64,000 nucleotides of DNA, taken from Dryococelus australis. Taxonomy: Eukaryota > Arthropoda > Insecta > Phasmatodea > Phasmatidae. Below are positions 13,993-27,015 of this stretch, in pieces. The notes beneath the pieces were generated by a model. It had not been told where the DNA came from. It made no database searches and saw only the letters and a list, made by a program, of their open reading frames with translations. Where the stretch lies: NCBI GenBank assembly GCA_029891345.1, contig CM056993.1, forward strand, positions 111,578,123 to 111,642,122, in the 5' to 3' direction. The first letter of the stretch is position 1. Each line of letters starts with the position of its first letter. The translations under genes were made by a program, and so were the position numbers.

Positions 13993-14284
13993 TTTTTCAT
14001 CAACATTAACTGAAGGTTATGTGCAGAAGTTGATTTCACTATACACTTAAAATAATTCTTAATAAGTTACTTTCTCTATGAAAAGAAATGTAAGATAGTC
14101 AGAACATTAACTTTGTTTCATCCAATAAGTCAGTAACTTCTATGAAATGCGATCCTGTACACAGAGCAACCATATTATCCATAGAAGGGATTATCTTTGA
14201 TTGAATGATGTTGCCCATAGCAACCATCATAATATGCACTTGAGCTAGTGACTGAGAACATGTAATGGAAAGATTCTGCTAATC
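13993..14284. promoter_or_regulatory. divergent promoter region with RFX X-box
   Basis: This 292-bp gap lies between the start codons of two divergent reading frames. At 14210-14224 it holds GTTGCCCATAGCAAC, an exact match to the X-box pattern RYYNYY-N(1-3)-RRNRAC bound by RFX factors. The site is about 60 bp upstream of the plus-strand ATG, the distance usual for X-boxes of ciliary genes in worms and flies. No clear TATA box serves either side. Regulation by RFX is inference. Confidence 0.5.
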
Positions 14285-14375
14285 ATGAGTGCTTCTGGAA
14301 CTTTGTCTGATCTTTATTCTGATCTTTCTTCAGATTCTAGAGCAGAGAAAGAATTGGATGAAAAGTCAAATGAAG
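14285..14375 (+). CDS. probable first coding exon of an unrecognised host gene
   Basis: An ATG at 14285 opens 30 codons (beginning MSASGTLSDLYSDL and ending DEKSNE) and runs into a strong donor, G|GTAAGA, with the exon ending at 14375 in phase 1. The peptide is acidic and Ser-rich, typical of disordered N-termini. No in-frame stop occurs before the donor, but the frame does not stay open into the putative intron, as expected for an exon. The X-box about 60 bp upstream suggests a cilium-related gene; this is inference, and I do not recognise the protein. Downstream exons would have to lie across repeat-rich DNA. One phase-compatible candidate is at 46412-46492. Confidence 0.45.
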
Positions 14376-15762
14376 GTAAGATGTTTGGAAATATTTGAAA
14401 ACCGTAACTGCTTCATAGAGATTCAAAGTTAGTCTGCCACACAATAGGTAGAATTGTTTGGTCATATAACTAATTTTATTTAAATTTTATAATAAAATAA
14501 TGACTAAAATTAATTCCCCTAAAAAAAATCTTTACTTTTATTACAAGTGATTATATTTCGAAGATCCAGTTTTGTATAGTATATGACTACATCATCGGTT
14601 ACTCGTGCTTTAAAGGTCCAGGCACATTAGGCAGTTGGTGTTGGTGGTTGGTGTTTGTAGTAGTTAAAGTACAGGGCGAAATAAGTGAGTTGGCAAAATG
14701 GGCGGTTGGTGGTTAGTGGTTGGTGTCTAATTTTGATACTTGATGTGTACTTGTTGAAACCAAAGCCTAAAGTTGAGGTAGACCGATCTCTCGCTGGCTG
14801 CATACAACCAATCGCCGTGTCCCAACAATGAGCTTCTTTTCTGCCAACACTTCTAGCGAAAACTGCATGGTTTGTATTTTATGTTAGAAAACTAATTTGT
14901 AAACAAGTTCATAGATATGACTTTGTACATCCTTTAACCAATTTGTACTGCGATTTGATTAAACTTGATAGGGTAAAAGTATTTTATTAATATAATAGTG
15001 TATGTCATTAAAAAATTAAGAAATAAACAAACACTCCAATCAGTGTTGACCATGTGATTTCCACAGTTGTGTTCCTTTGAGGTAGGTCAATGTTGGGTAC
15101 ATGCTCAGAAGGCAAATAAATGGGCTACCTCCTCTTTAGTATATGGTTTAAACTATTCGGACAGGTCATCGTATGGTTATTGCCTGATGTTTGACTAGTC
15201 GCACATTTCGGCGGAAATATCAGAAACTACGTGACAACAGAAGAATTCGGTGCGTGGTGTTATATATACGTTACAACTTCTGTGTTTATGCGTTAAGAAT
15301 AAAACGTTGCATTGATACGTAAGAAAAAGATGCGGAAACGTAAGCGGAACAAGCCGACGACTCGGGATGAATTTTAAATACGAATAAACGTACAGTCTTG
15401 CAACTTACAAGTTCAAAAATAAACTCACCTCGTGCAAATTATTGATACAGGTTTCATAATATACACATGTCCTGCCGAAAACTAATACTCCTATTGGCTA
15501 CACGGATTCACATTTCACGGACGAGTTGGGATTTGCACAACTTTCTTACGTGTCTGTACATTATCCGTGTCCGCATGCCTGCCGTTGTAGATTGCGTTAC
15601 GCGTCTGCTTCAGCGATGCGTATCCGCGCGTGTTGTATTGTAGGTAGAAGGCGCCAATGGTTTTGTATCAGATTTGCTAGGTCTACTGATTTCACAGCAT
15701 TTTTTTTTTTTTTTTTGGGAATCTACTGATCTATTGCCAAAACTAAAAAAAAAAAGGCATAT

Positions 15763-15853
<91 letters not shown>

Positions 15854-18239
15854 TTGAATAGCTAACATTCAACAAAATTTATTAATACGTGTTTGAAATG
15901 TTAATTACTATATATCCATTTGACTTGTCCAATATCTTTGTATAACTATGTATTGAAAAAAGATTTTACGGATGCAATAAAACAAAACAAAAACAAAACA
16001 CATTGAAATATATTTATGATATGTTCACAAACCTGCAATGCGCGATATTCAATAGCCTCAAACTGAGAGACTGCGAGACGTATCTGACGTATCTGGATCG
16101 GAGAATCCCGTGATGTAGGTTTCAACTATTGTCTCACGAGGTAATTCCACCTCATGTGTAGTTTACCGTGTAGGTAAGTGTTGCTCAGTTATTGGTACCT
16201 TGACATCTTATGCGTTTTAGCACTGAAACATGCATTTAGTCGGTAATTAGGAATTAATATGAGCATTAGTGGGCGCGTATTATTTACTGGAGGGAAATTA
16301 AAGACGGCGCTGAAATATTATAGGCTTACACTAGTTGCTTGGCATAGCAGCAAGACAAGTGTGTTGTTTTGGACGAAAACTAATACACACAAATATGCCA
16401 ATATAATGTATGTTTTTGATTTTTGTACACTATGAGTACAAGTTATACAACAGAAAAACAAATTGCAGTAATATATACATTTTTATACCTCGCTATCCTG
16501 AGGTTATGGTTATCTGTTCAGCTTCTCTCGATTTCAGAAGTATTTATACTACAGCGATATCCTTGAGATATTGTTTGATAATGTCATTGGAAGATTGTAA
16601 ACAAATCAGGGCAGTTATGGGATTTGTTGCATTTATTTATTGTATGTAAAAACTGGCAGTCTTGCCAGTCCCTCGATACGTACATTACTAAGTTTGAAAT
16701 ACACACATTGATAACAAAAGAAAGAGAAATACAATTCAATGGGGTTTGTAATAACTCGGGAATGCGGATTGCAAATGTAATATTATTTGTAAGTATATAC
16801 CTGGGAAATATGTTGTAGATGTCTATACAACGCTCAGAATTTTATTCATATTGGAAGCATTAAACTGACAATTATTTACACATTCAACAGAACAACATTT
16901 TGTAAATACTACTTATTAACTTTAAAACTTACGAGCTTTATAACCACATAACGTACACATTAATTTTCATACCTGAAATACAATATGGTCACTGTCATAA
17001 TTACGCAAGTATGCCCATCAAGTACGTATACAATTTCAAATACTTGTCACGTATAGAGCCTGTGTGTACTAAACTGGGAATTTGAACGGTGCTAGTATAT
17101 ACATGGTGATGTCACTTCCAGGGACAAGTATGCATAAGTATGCATTTCTTGAGAATCTGGAAACAGCATAAGGCTATTGTAGGTATGCTCAATTACTTTT
17201 TGATTAGTTAGGTAATTGATAACCTAGATTGAATTAATCGATAATTTACAGTTGATTATCGCCCTTTAGATGTAAATAATGTATTGATTAAATTCATTCC
17301 ATTATTTTTCGATTAGTGGATATGTTTCAAGCATTTACATTAAAGGCTTGGCTACAATCGCGTTGATGCTACAATAATAACTCATGAATTCATGGAGAGT
17401 AATGACACTGGCTACAATTGACGTAAAACATTCCAGCAATGCTAAATGTCAATTACTACGTATATAAAAGTTGGCCAATAGTCAAGTTTTATGGCTTCTG
17501 TTTCCATCAAAAATTAGAAAATTGGACCAGTTCTAAAATTTCTTTGACGTTTGATGGTTTCAGCGAATCAGAATCTTGCACGACAAAAATGGACATCAAG
17601 AAACTTAAAAATAACGAACTATTGGTGGATATGAAGAACGTTATGAAGATAAGAAGCTGTCTGGACATGAATGCTATTTTAATTGAATATTGCACATAAT
17701 TTAATGAGCACAGAGGCATTAAATTTTTTTGTGCAGGAAACATCTCCGATAAATAAAATTCAAATCTAGCAAAGAAGAGGAAATAAATTACAACGTTCCT
17801 TACATTTCTCCCTGTATTGGTCGACATGGAAAAACAATCACAGTATCTCACTATTTAAATAGTTTTTAATTAATAATCTTATCTCAATTAAAAAATTTGA
17901 CAGTGTGTGACATTTTCAAACACGTTCAGGATTTTTTGATACAATTTATTGGAAGCAAAAATTTGATGGTCGTATTTTGTTTTCAAATTTTACGGTCAAA
18001 TATAGTTGGAGGAAAAAATTTGACAGTGTGACCATGGCTTTATACAATATCAATATACAAGTAATGCAAAACACATTAAAAAATAATTGAGTGTAACTAT
18101 TAAGTCTTTGGAATAATTTTTTTTACGAAAGGTTTTTTTTTTTTAAATTACAAACTAACAAAAAGATTTGTATAAATACGCCTACATTCATTTTATTTTT
18201 ATTCCTTTTAATGTTGATGGTAGACATGTCAGTTTTTAA
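14376..18239. other. AT-rich intron or intergenic DNA, no gene supported
   Basis: No protein family is recognisable. A (TTGGTG)-like G/T-rich patch lies at about 14625-14735, a CpG-richer patch at 15510-15670, a T run near 15698-15716, and the (AT)n tract listed separately. A peptide readable at 17439-17699 has no recognised similarity and no splice context. Confidence 0.5.
15767..15852. repeat. (AT)n microsatellite, about 86 bp
   Basis: Nearly uninterrupted alternating A and T, with one phase slip near 15808. Preceded by T and A homopolymer runs. Confidence 0.95.
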
Positions 18240-21200
18240 TGGTGTATACATACATACACTTGCAATTAGGCTACCGCCTGGTGGCGAGCTCTCTCACTTC
18301 TCCTTCACCCAACCAACTCCTTTTCCACTCCCTTCCTGAACTTACGAACCCCTCTCATACATGCCAATTACTCCCTCAACACATTCCACTCCCTCACAGA
18401 CCTCACAAGCATGGACTGCCTACTTCGTTCCGTTCTCCTCTACACCCTCTGAAGCTTCTCATTGTTGTTTCCTCTTCCTCTAAACACACCCTTACTTAGT
18501 TTGCAGTGTAGCCTTCCCAATCCTCCCTCTTCATTCACCACTCTGTACATCCTGACTAGCTGTTCAACTTTCCTCCTGTCCCTCAATGAGCTCCACAACC
18601 ATTTCTTTCATCATCACTGATGGCCTATAGTTCCCTTCTTCCTCATCCTGCCCCTGACTTCTCCATCTACCCTTCACCCATCTTACTGCCCTTCTGTGCA
18701 CCTTTTCCAGTTCTCGCACCTCCACCTCCACATATGGGTCCCATACTGCTGCAGCATATTGTAACATTGGCCATACCATTGTGCCATATGCCTTCTCCTT
18801 CACCGTCTCCTTCACCTCACAGCTGACTCCCTTCAGCACCCTTCCCAGCATACCCAGAGCCCTTCTTCCCTTTGCAACCACCCTCTCTACCCTTTTTTTT
18901 TTTTTTCCCATCTGAGGTCTCCCTGCAGTACAATCCCTATATACTTATATTCTGCTGCTTCTTCTATCTCTTATCCCTCCCATCTGTACATGTCTCTACT
19001 TATCAACTTCTTCCTTGTGAACCTCACTACCTTAGTTTTTTTTACATTTATCTTCATTTTTTTTTCCTGATCCACAACCATAGATTATCAATGTCCATCT
19101 ACAAATTTCCGCTCCCCTCTCCCACTTCAGCATACACAACACAATCATCTGCAAACAATCTTATTTTTCCCCTAATCCCCAAGCCCATGTCATTTACCAT
19201 TATGGTAAATAACAAAGGACCCAGCACGCTTCCCTGTGGTACCCCTGATGTAGCCTCCTCTTCCTCCGATATTGCCCCCCACTTTCACCCTCTGCCTTTG
19301 CCCCCTGAGAAGTCCACTATCCATTCCACTACCCTCCTGTCCGGTATGAGCGCCTCCACTTTCCTCATCAATATTCCATGGGGCACCTTATCAAATGCAT
19401 TCTCAAAATCTATGACGCAGGCATCCATCTGCTTCCCTTCATCAACTACCTGCACCAGATCCTCTAATAACCCAGCCAGCTGAGTCTCACTTGAGTATCC
19501 CCTCCTGAAACCATGCTGGGACTCCTCCAACTAATTCCTATTGCTCATAACCCTAACCACATACTGCACCACCAGCCTCTCCATTACTTTTCCTGTACTT
19601 GATGTGAGAATCACCGGTCTTTAGCTGCCAGGCCTCCCCCTATCCTCTCCCTGCTTGTGTATAGGTACCACCATAGCATCCTTCCAATCGTGTAGTAACT
19701 TACCCTCGTGTAAGGACTTTTTAAACAGCACCTTTAAATATTTCACCAACTCCCTGCCACCAAACTTTAGTGCTGCATTTCCTATCTCATCTGGACCCCC
19801 TGCCTTACTCCTCTTCAAACCCCTAATTACCTTTCTATCTCCCACTCCCTCATCTTAAACTTACTAAACACCCCCCCGAACCCTGTTTGCCCCCCTATTC
19901 CAATCCTCCTTTGCCTCAAACACTGACAAGTACTGTCCTTGCAGCATCTCCGATTTTTCTTGGTAATTTGTCGCATGCCTACCATCCCTTCCTGTTAGCA
20001 GAGGGATCTCTTCCTCTCCTTCCCTTAACCTCCTAACATACCTAAATAATTTCCCCCATTCCTTGCCTTATCCTTCTTCCACCATGTTCCCCAGAAATAC
20101 ATTCTTTACCTGTTTGGTCTTCCTTTCAAGCTCCCTACGCATTTGTTTCATAATTTCTTTAGATCTTATCATTCCTTTATTTATCCACTTGGCATGTAAT
20201 TTTCTGCACTTTCTCTTCATTTTCAAAATATCCTGTCCATAATATGGCGGATCTCCCCCTGTCTGTAACCTTTTCATTAGCAAAAATTTCTCCAACATAA
20301 CTTCCATTAATCCTCTAAACTCCCGCCACAACCCCTCTACACCCTCCACTATAGACCATTTTTTTACACCTGTCTATCAGGAAGATTTCTGCCCCTTCTT
20401 GTCTCCTCTCCCATACTGCCACACCAACCTTTCTGCCGTTTGCTCTTCCCTCATCCTGCCAATCCCAATGTCCAAACGGGGATATGATGGTTGCTTTTAC
20501 CATCCAATACATTGCACCAACTACAGCATTCCCAGGTCTGACCAACACCACATCCAGCACTGACCCAACACCCTCCTCATTCCATCTTGTAGGTGTTTCT
20601 ACTACTTGGACTAATCCTCTGTTGACTAACTGTGCTGCCATTCTCTGCATCATGCTACCCATTCCTTCTGCACCCTCTATCCATTTCACACCTGGCATAT
20701 TCAAATCTTGTGCTACAACAACCCACTCACTGCCTGTCCTTTAGTCTATCGACCCTCTCCTTGATCATCTCAATTGCCTGCCATTCCTGTCCTGGTGCTC
20801 TATACGCTGCCAGCAGTCATTTTCTTATTACTACCACCACTCAATTTAATTTTCATTACCTCGACATCCTCACTAACCCATTCTAACGCCCCTTTTAGCC
20901 CTTTCCTTACACACACCATTATTCCTCTTCCTCTCCCATTCCTGTCTCTTCTGAAGATGAACTTATTCTGCATACATTCAAAGTCCAGTACTTACTCAGT
21001 CAGCCAAGTCTCTACAGCTACCACTATATCCGCCCCATATCCTTCAACCTTTGTCCTCTAGCTTGTTGTACACACTCCTACAGTTCACCACCATTATCTT
21101 TACCATCCTACGTTGTTTACCCCCTATGTCCACCCCTGTGGCCTCATCAATGCTCTCCTCTCCATTTCTCTCCACGTCTGTTTCCTTGTTTCTAACTGAT

Positions 21201-21249
21201 TGCTATTTCAACAATTGCTGCTCTGCCCTGACCCTCTCCATGCAGCCAG

Positions 21250-21660
21250 CTATTTCCCTACTAGTAGATCACTTAGAATCCTCTTTCCGTGCTCTGTCAG
21301 GTGAACCTGGTCCCTCCCAACACTTTCCCAGCCTACCCATTTTCTACTATCTATAAATGTAGCCCCCAAATCCCTACACACCCTCTCATATACCTCACTC
21401 GCAGCCACTGCCTTCCTATAGGATACTCCTTTCCTAACCAGCACGCCACTGACTATTGCCCTATCTCCAGGGAACTTTTCCCGCACTTTCCTTAGCAATT
21501 ACCTGAGGTCCCACTCTACCTCGTGCCCCACCTCCTTTCGAGCCAGGTCATTTCCCCCTACATGAATTAGAACAACCTTTGCCACCCTGCTACCTCTCAT
21601 ACTACTAACCCTTTCCTCCAAATACCTGGTATTTGCCCCCCCCCCCCCCCCCCAAAGTTG
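21250..21660 (-). pseudogene. LINE ORF1 SGNH esterase domain
   Basis: The minus-strand translation contains VLIHVGGNDLA (the GxND block of SGNH hydrolases) followed about 85 residues later by DQVHLTEHGK (the DxxH catalytic block). Esterase domains of this type occur in ORF1 of CR1-like LINEs and are thought to aid membrane or ribonucleoprotein interactions. A stop and a frame change split the domain. Confidence 0.75.
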
Positions 21661-22242
21661 CTATATACATATGTTCCTTCCTAATTTTCCTCAGCTCCAC
21701 CCTCTTTACAATAGAGCTGCCTAGAAAAACTACCTCTGGCTCCTTCCCTACAAACCTGTTCCTACTTTGTGGCTCTTCCACTCACCTGCCTACAGTTGTC
21801 TATTTCGTCTCTTACCTGATCCCTGTCTCTGGCCTCCTGCAGCACCCTTGTTTCCCTCCCTTTGACCAGCCCTCCTTTTTCCCCTCTGGCCCTGAACTGT
21901 CCACTTTGTCCTGCTTGCTGGTCTTTGCTAACTGCACACTTGCAAGCCTCAGCATACTGCTTCCTACCTTCTACCACTGCCTGTTCCCTGCTTTCTGTTT
22001 CCCGTTCCGCTATTCCTGATTGCTTCCTGCCTTCTACTGTCAGCTTATCCCTTGCTACTATTTCTTTCTCCTCTAACTATATTTTCTGTCTTATGTCACC
22101 TACTGCCTTATCCCTTTCTACTGCTTCCAACTCCTCTATCCTCCTTAATCTTACCACCTCTATCTCTGCCTCCCTCCTCCTCTACCTTTCCTCCTGCAAT
22201 TCCTGTTGCAGCCGTACTTGCATTCTGCCAAACTCTTCCTCT

Positions 22243-22765
22243 CTACTCAGCTTTTTCTCCTGCTTGCATTTTCCCTAGCTCCCCCTTTACATCTTCCAAC
22301 TCCTCCTCTAACTTATCCACCCTTTTTTCTACTCTACTCTTACCCATCTCATTCCTGACCTTTTCCTCCATCCTCTCAATCCTATGCATCATTTCCCTCT
22401 CTTTCCTGCTCATCAAATCTACTATCTCCCCTTTCCACCTCTCCTCCTTAGCCACTTCCATTGGTACTGACACACCCTCTACAAAGCTTCCCTTCAGCAT
22501 ATTCCAAATTGAGTTTCCATGTTCTCCACTTATTTGTGTTTCCTTCTCTACCCTTAATTTATTCCCTACCACTGCCACTAAACCCTTTCCCTCAGCACAT
22601 TCCTCACACTTCCACTCATGTTCCTGTAGTGATCCCAGTTCCTCCTCCCTGATCCCTATACAGCCAACATGGTACCAGCCGCCTACTGGTCGCACTGCAT
22701 AACACTAACCTTCTCCACACCTTACCACAGCCCCTGCACTTACACCTCCCTACCATTTTTTTTCC
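22243..22765 (-). pseudogene. LINE ORF1 PHD finger and coiled coil
   Basis: A Cys-rich block (CKCRGCG, then WYHVGC, then WKCEEC) matches the C4HC3 layout of a PHD finger and is broken by one frame change. About 110 residues of Glu/Lys/Arg/Met-rich heptads follow (RIERMEEKVRNEMGKSRVEK region), consistent with the oligomerising coiled coil of LINE ORF1 proteins. Confidence 0.75.
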
Positions 22766-23115
22766 ATTCTCTTTTTAAAGATAATTTAACTAACTTAAAA
22801 CTAAAACTACTCTCCCTTATAAAATACACCAAATACCTACGTATACACACACTTTATTAACTAGCCTAAATTACACCATACACCCTTTACCCTCGTACAA
22901 TAACAAAGGCCTTGGTCTCGTGCACACAATCATACACTCTTCCCTCCTTATAACTAATTACTATGTAAAACACTAATCTTAACTCTAATTATACTTCAAA
23001 CTACTCCTCCACCTATATTTAAATCTATTGCTAAAACTAATCACAAGCCAAAACAACCTTAAATACGGAACAACACAACCTGTAGTCCGTCTGTGGCGGC
23101 CATCTCTACAATTGT

Positions 23116-24814
23116 TGGTGATGTTTAGTGTTAAATGTTTTGCATCAAGTTGATTTTAGATGAGCCTTAAGGCTTGAATTTCTTCTTTGAAGTGCCACGG
23201 CATGTCGACAAGGAGATGTTCCACCTGAAGAGTTGAATTCTAAATGAAAGTGTTGAGCATTATATTTCAATATAAATACCTGTTTACCTTTTTATTACTT
23301 TTTTCCTATATAAAAAACTATATTGGCATTAGGAATAATAACTTGCAAGCATCCCTATAATCAGTCAGTCGTTTCAAGTTAAGAGTTTACTCGGGAAATG
23401 ATGAGCTTGTTGTGATAAAATGACAGTTTGAACTTTTGAGAGAGTACGAATTTGCGAAGTGGGTTCAATTTGCATTCCCGAAATAAGTATGCTGCTTTAA
23501 TTGTAGTTTGCAACCAAATTTCTGAATGCAGCAATTTCACTACTGGAATCATACCTATATTTCAAGACTGTTGAGTGCCTCCAATGGGTTTTACAAGTGC
23601 AAACAGTAAATAATATAACGCTATTTGGCATTGGTTGTTCATAAGCAAGCCATTTCAATTGAAAAATGTTACAAATTTACTAATGCAATTTATATCTGTC
23701 ATCAAAAGGAAATTTGTACGCTTCTATTTTCGTTTAAGGAAACTGTACAGCAAAGTCCTAAAAATTATATTATATTTTAACTATCTCACTATCATATTTT
23801 CCGATTTAGTTGTGATATTTAAATAAAGAATTATGTTAGCCAACGTTTTGCTATATCGAACTTACGACAGAATATTTAACATGTAAATTATATATTTTGT
23901 TATATTTCCATTCTAATGCCAAGGACAAAGTTTATTCTTTATGTAGGCTACAACACATTACAACTCAGATGTCTCAATTACATTTATTTTTTTGAAAATT
24001 GCAGTTATTTCATTTACGTACATACAAAATGGTAATATCCAGTACCTAAACATGTGAAACCAGTGCTGCCTGGCAGTCAAAAATTTTAGTTGCCAAATTT
24101 AAACGTATTGAGCTTCCCAACCTTATCAAAACTTATTCTAATTTCCCCTGCTAGACCAGGAAAATAAATGACTTTGAAAAAATGTCATATATTAATAGGT
24201 TATGTAAATAGTCAATTTTTGGGAAGTATTTCATCAAATTTAACAATCACAATACTACGATCTAATTGATAAATACTTAATAAATTGTTTTGCTTTGTTG
24301 CCTGTACACTTGGTAGCATCATAGAGTAATAAGAAAATGGCGTAAATATAACTGAGAGAAGTACCGAGTGAATGGCATGGCATGGCATTACATGTAAACA
24401 TGTTATTGGTATGTATTGTGAGAACGTATTTCATCCTACTTTTTGATTCTGCCACAGTGTAAGCATAATACTTACATTACTGTACATATTCAGTTGTATG
24501 TTGTTTTAAATACAACTGCTAGAAGTAACAGCTATGAAGTGATGAAACACTACGGAATTTGTATATTAGTTCATTCTAATAGCTAAACAGATTCTGGCGC
24601 AAGGGTGAAGGAATTTGTACATGAACAATTGCAGCTTGCATTGTAAGGGGTTCATGTATTGGACTTTTGATAATGTCACTCGATACACCTATTATATTTC
24701 TAATACATGACGTAATATAAGGAAACAGACATGAAACAGAAAGTAATAAGAACAAAGGACTTGTTCTATCTACAAAAGTAAACAAGAAATATTTCTCTAT
24801 GTAAATGGGGGGGG
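23116..24814. other. AT-rich stretch, no gene supported
   Basis: No family similarity, no exon with good splice sites and no RNA gene seen. A G run at 24808-24816 immediately precedes the SINE. Confidence 0.5.
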
Positions 24815-25065
24815 GGCCACAATGGCTGAGATATTAGCACACTCGCCTCCCACCAAGGCAAACCGGATTTAGTACCCTGGCCGGGTCACCGGATTTTCGT
24901 AAGTTGGAATCATGCCGGACGATGCCGTTGGTCGGCTGGTTTTCTAGGAGATCTCCTCTTTCCACCACCCCTTCATTCCGGCGCCGCTCCATACTTGCTT
25001 CAATCACCCTCATCGGCTCTCAAGACCTCGCTGTTAAGAGCCGCTCAAACCTCTTCAATCAATCT
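24815..25065 (+). mobile_element. tRNA-derived SINE, copy 1
   Basis: The 5' part reads GCCACAATGGCTGAGATATTAG (box A-like TGGCTGAG...), with a degenerate box B near 24868. The tRNA-unrelated body GGCGCCGCTCCATACTTGC and CTGTTAAGAGCCGCTC is shared with the inverted copy at 44342-44596, roughly 75-80% identical by eye. No poly(A) tail is present and the 3' end is not fixed exactly. Confidence 0.75.
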
Positions 25066-25222
25066 TCTTGAACCTATGAAATGTATACGAAAAGCATATT
25101 TCACAATATACACAGAAATTCCCCCAAAAATAACTTGTGGTTGTTGGCGTTGTTTGAGCAGGACTGTCTGTGGCAGCATTGGACGAGTTCACTAATAAAT
25201 GAATGGAAAGGGATGTGCTAAT

Positions 25223-26180
25223 CTACGTACTTGAATTATATGATCTGTATCTTTGTAAAAATATCATGGCGTGGGCCATGTCAGGAGACAGAAATGATCT
25301 TGTCTCAGATATTACTTGCCCTGCTGTGGAGAAAATTTCTTCTGCTGGAACATAAGTTGCCAGCACGCTCAGATAATACCCTAGAGCTAGTTCGTTCAAT
25401 AGATTTGCAATGTGGTCAGACAAATATTTATTTGGATCTGTTGATTGTGGTGTTGATATTCTCTCATCATTATCATGGCATATTTGATACAAATAACCAA
25501 ACTCTTAGCGAATTAATCTGTTGATGTGCCCCTTGAACATTTCTGTGTACCCTAAATGTGATTTCTTTGTACCTAGGGTCCAAAAGCGTAGCTGCCTTGG
25601 TCACTGTTTTCCCTTCAAATTTGAGTAGCCTAATGTTGACCGATTCCATAATGTTTTTCTGAAACACTGCTGCATTGCACTTTGAGGCTTTTCTCCTGTG
25701 ATCTGGAGAAATAGTCCATATAAGTACCAGGTGTACAACCATAGATGATGTAATGTAGTAACTTCCCAGAGCATCACCATTATTTTCTTGAATGAAGTCA
25801 AAAGTCGTGATACCTCTTTAAGGATGTGCCACTCTTTTGCTGAAATGAATCAAAGTAATGAATCTTTTAGGTAATAATATACACAACACAATACTACACA
25901 ATTTAGTCAAAAGAGCCTTTACCTGACAGGGTTCTCGGGGAATTTACAAGCTCATATGAGCAACAATTAACTGGTCTTTGACATCCAGTAGCCGATGGAT
26001 CATGTAGTGTGTGCTGTTCCACCGAGTGGGACAACAGTGTGCAGGGCACAACATGGAAGTTCCTGCAGATGTTTGCTCATTGTGGAGTTTCTCATTGGCA
26101 ATACTGCTTTGCCTGGAATGTGAACATATTGTACAAATAATTGTGAGTCATCTCCACTGGTCTCGCTATACCAGTGGTAT
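25223..26180 (-). pseudogene. hAT transposase relic 1
   Basis: The minus-strand translation gives, from N to C: a block CPTRWNSTHYMIHRLLDVK (about 26050-25980), then AATLLDPRYKEITF (about 25590), then the hAT C-terminal dimerisation domain YYLSVLATYVPAEEIFSTAG...RSFLSP (about 25400-25240). The order matches zinc-finger BED-type hAT transposases. Frames shift several times and no N-terminal BED finger is identified, so this is a decayed fragment. No terminal repeats were found. The adjacent SINE is a separate insertion. Confidence 0.8.
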
Positions 26181-27015
26181 TAACTATGCCATATGAAAGA
26201 TCACTATAATAACTGTATTTGATAGTACAACAATATCAAATAGATTCTCTTCCACAAATGTTTGTCCAACAGCCTGTCCAAGTTCAATACCTAGTACTTT
26301 CTCATCTACAAACAGAAAGCAACATATGTGCTTAAGACAACCTAATGTGGTCTGGACACTGGTGAGGGGGGAGATGCACCAAGTTTCAGATAAACCCTGG
26401 CTCATTGTTGAAACACTTAGAAAATGGTTTAAAAGTTCCGGAGGGTGCCAGCACATTTATGCATGGGTGAGCATATGGACTCTAATTCTCAGGGCGGTAG
26501 CAGGTTGGCAGCCATGTGGCGATTCCCTCACTATTACACATAAATGCAGAAAGAGGTTATGTTCAGACATTACACAGTCAGTACACTTATACATGTGGTT
26601 ACCTGGAGTGGGCCAGGTTCCAAAGGTACTTACATATGAAAATAAAGAAAACAGAGACTAGGGTCACGAATGGCTATATTGGTAAAACAGATGGTACACT
26701 CGTACACAATACAACTACCCTAGCCTTATGTGGGCATGGCATTTAGGCCTGCCATTGGCCGAAGCTGCGAAAGTACTGTTAGGTTAATAATTACGGTATT
26801 ATAATCTCTGGAGTCATGAGTGTGACAGAGATCAAAGTACAAGCGCAGGAGGACCAAGTAAAAGAAAGGGTTCTGGTATATCAACACTTACCTTATTGCA
26901 GCTAAATGGTTGGTCAAAAATTGAACGCTCCCGCGATGTGACACGCTTGTACACTGTTGGCCCACTGGATCAATACTAAAGATGGTGGCTCAGGTGCCTG
27001 GTTACCTCACCACAG
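26181..27015. other. spacer between two hAT relics, nothing identified
   Basis: No recognisable domain. An open frame at 26184-26456 on the minus strand could be an extension of hAT relic 1, but it lacks any recognisable block. Confidence 0.4.

Larger units (their letters stand above)
18240..23115 (-). mobile_element. CR1/L2-type LINE, nearly full length, decayed
   Basis: The minus strand carries a two-ORF non-LTR retrotransposon. ORF1 (about 22765-21250) begins with a PHD finger (CKCRGCG then GGWYHVGC and WKCEEC). A long charged coiled coil follows, then an SGNH-type esterase (VLIHVGGNDLA block; DQVHLTEHGK block). ORF2 (about 21060-18560) has an APE-type endonuclease C-terminus (ETPTRWN, LDVVLVRPG) and reverse transcriptase blocks QHGFRRGYSSETQL, GVPQGSVLGPLLF, FADDCVVY, and a C-terminal YAAAVWDPY region. 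The 3' end near 18240 is a short GTAT-like repeat rather than poly(A), as usual in this group. Several frame changes and stops make it non-functional. An 18-C run at 21636-21653 interrupts ORF1. PHD plus esterase in ORF1 is a known hallmark of CR1-like elements. Confidence 0.9.

Noticed and set aside
17342-18045. Possible inverted ends (TAAAGGCTTGGCTACA and a loose complement near 18040)
   Set aside because: Only about 60% matching by eye and no target duplication.
18239-22702. Series of plus-strand frames rich in Pro, Ser, Leu and Thr
   Set aside because: They are the reverse of a purine-rich LINE coding strand. The minus strand carries recognisable PHD, esterase, endonuclease and RT blocks in the right order.
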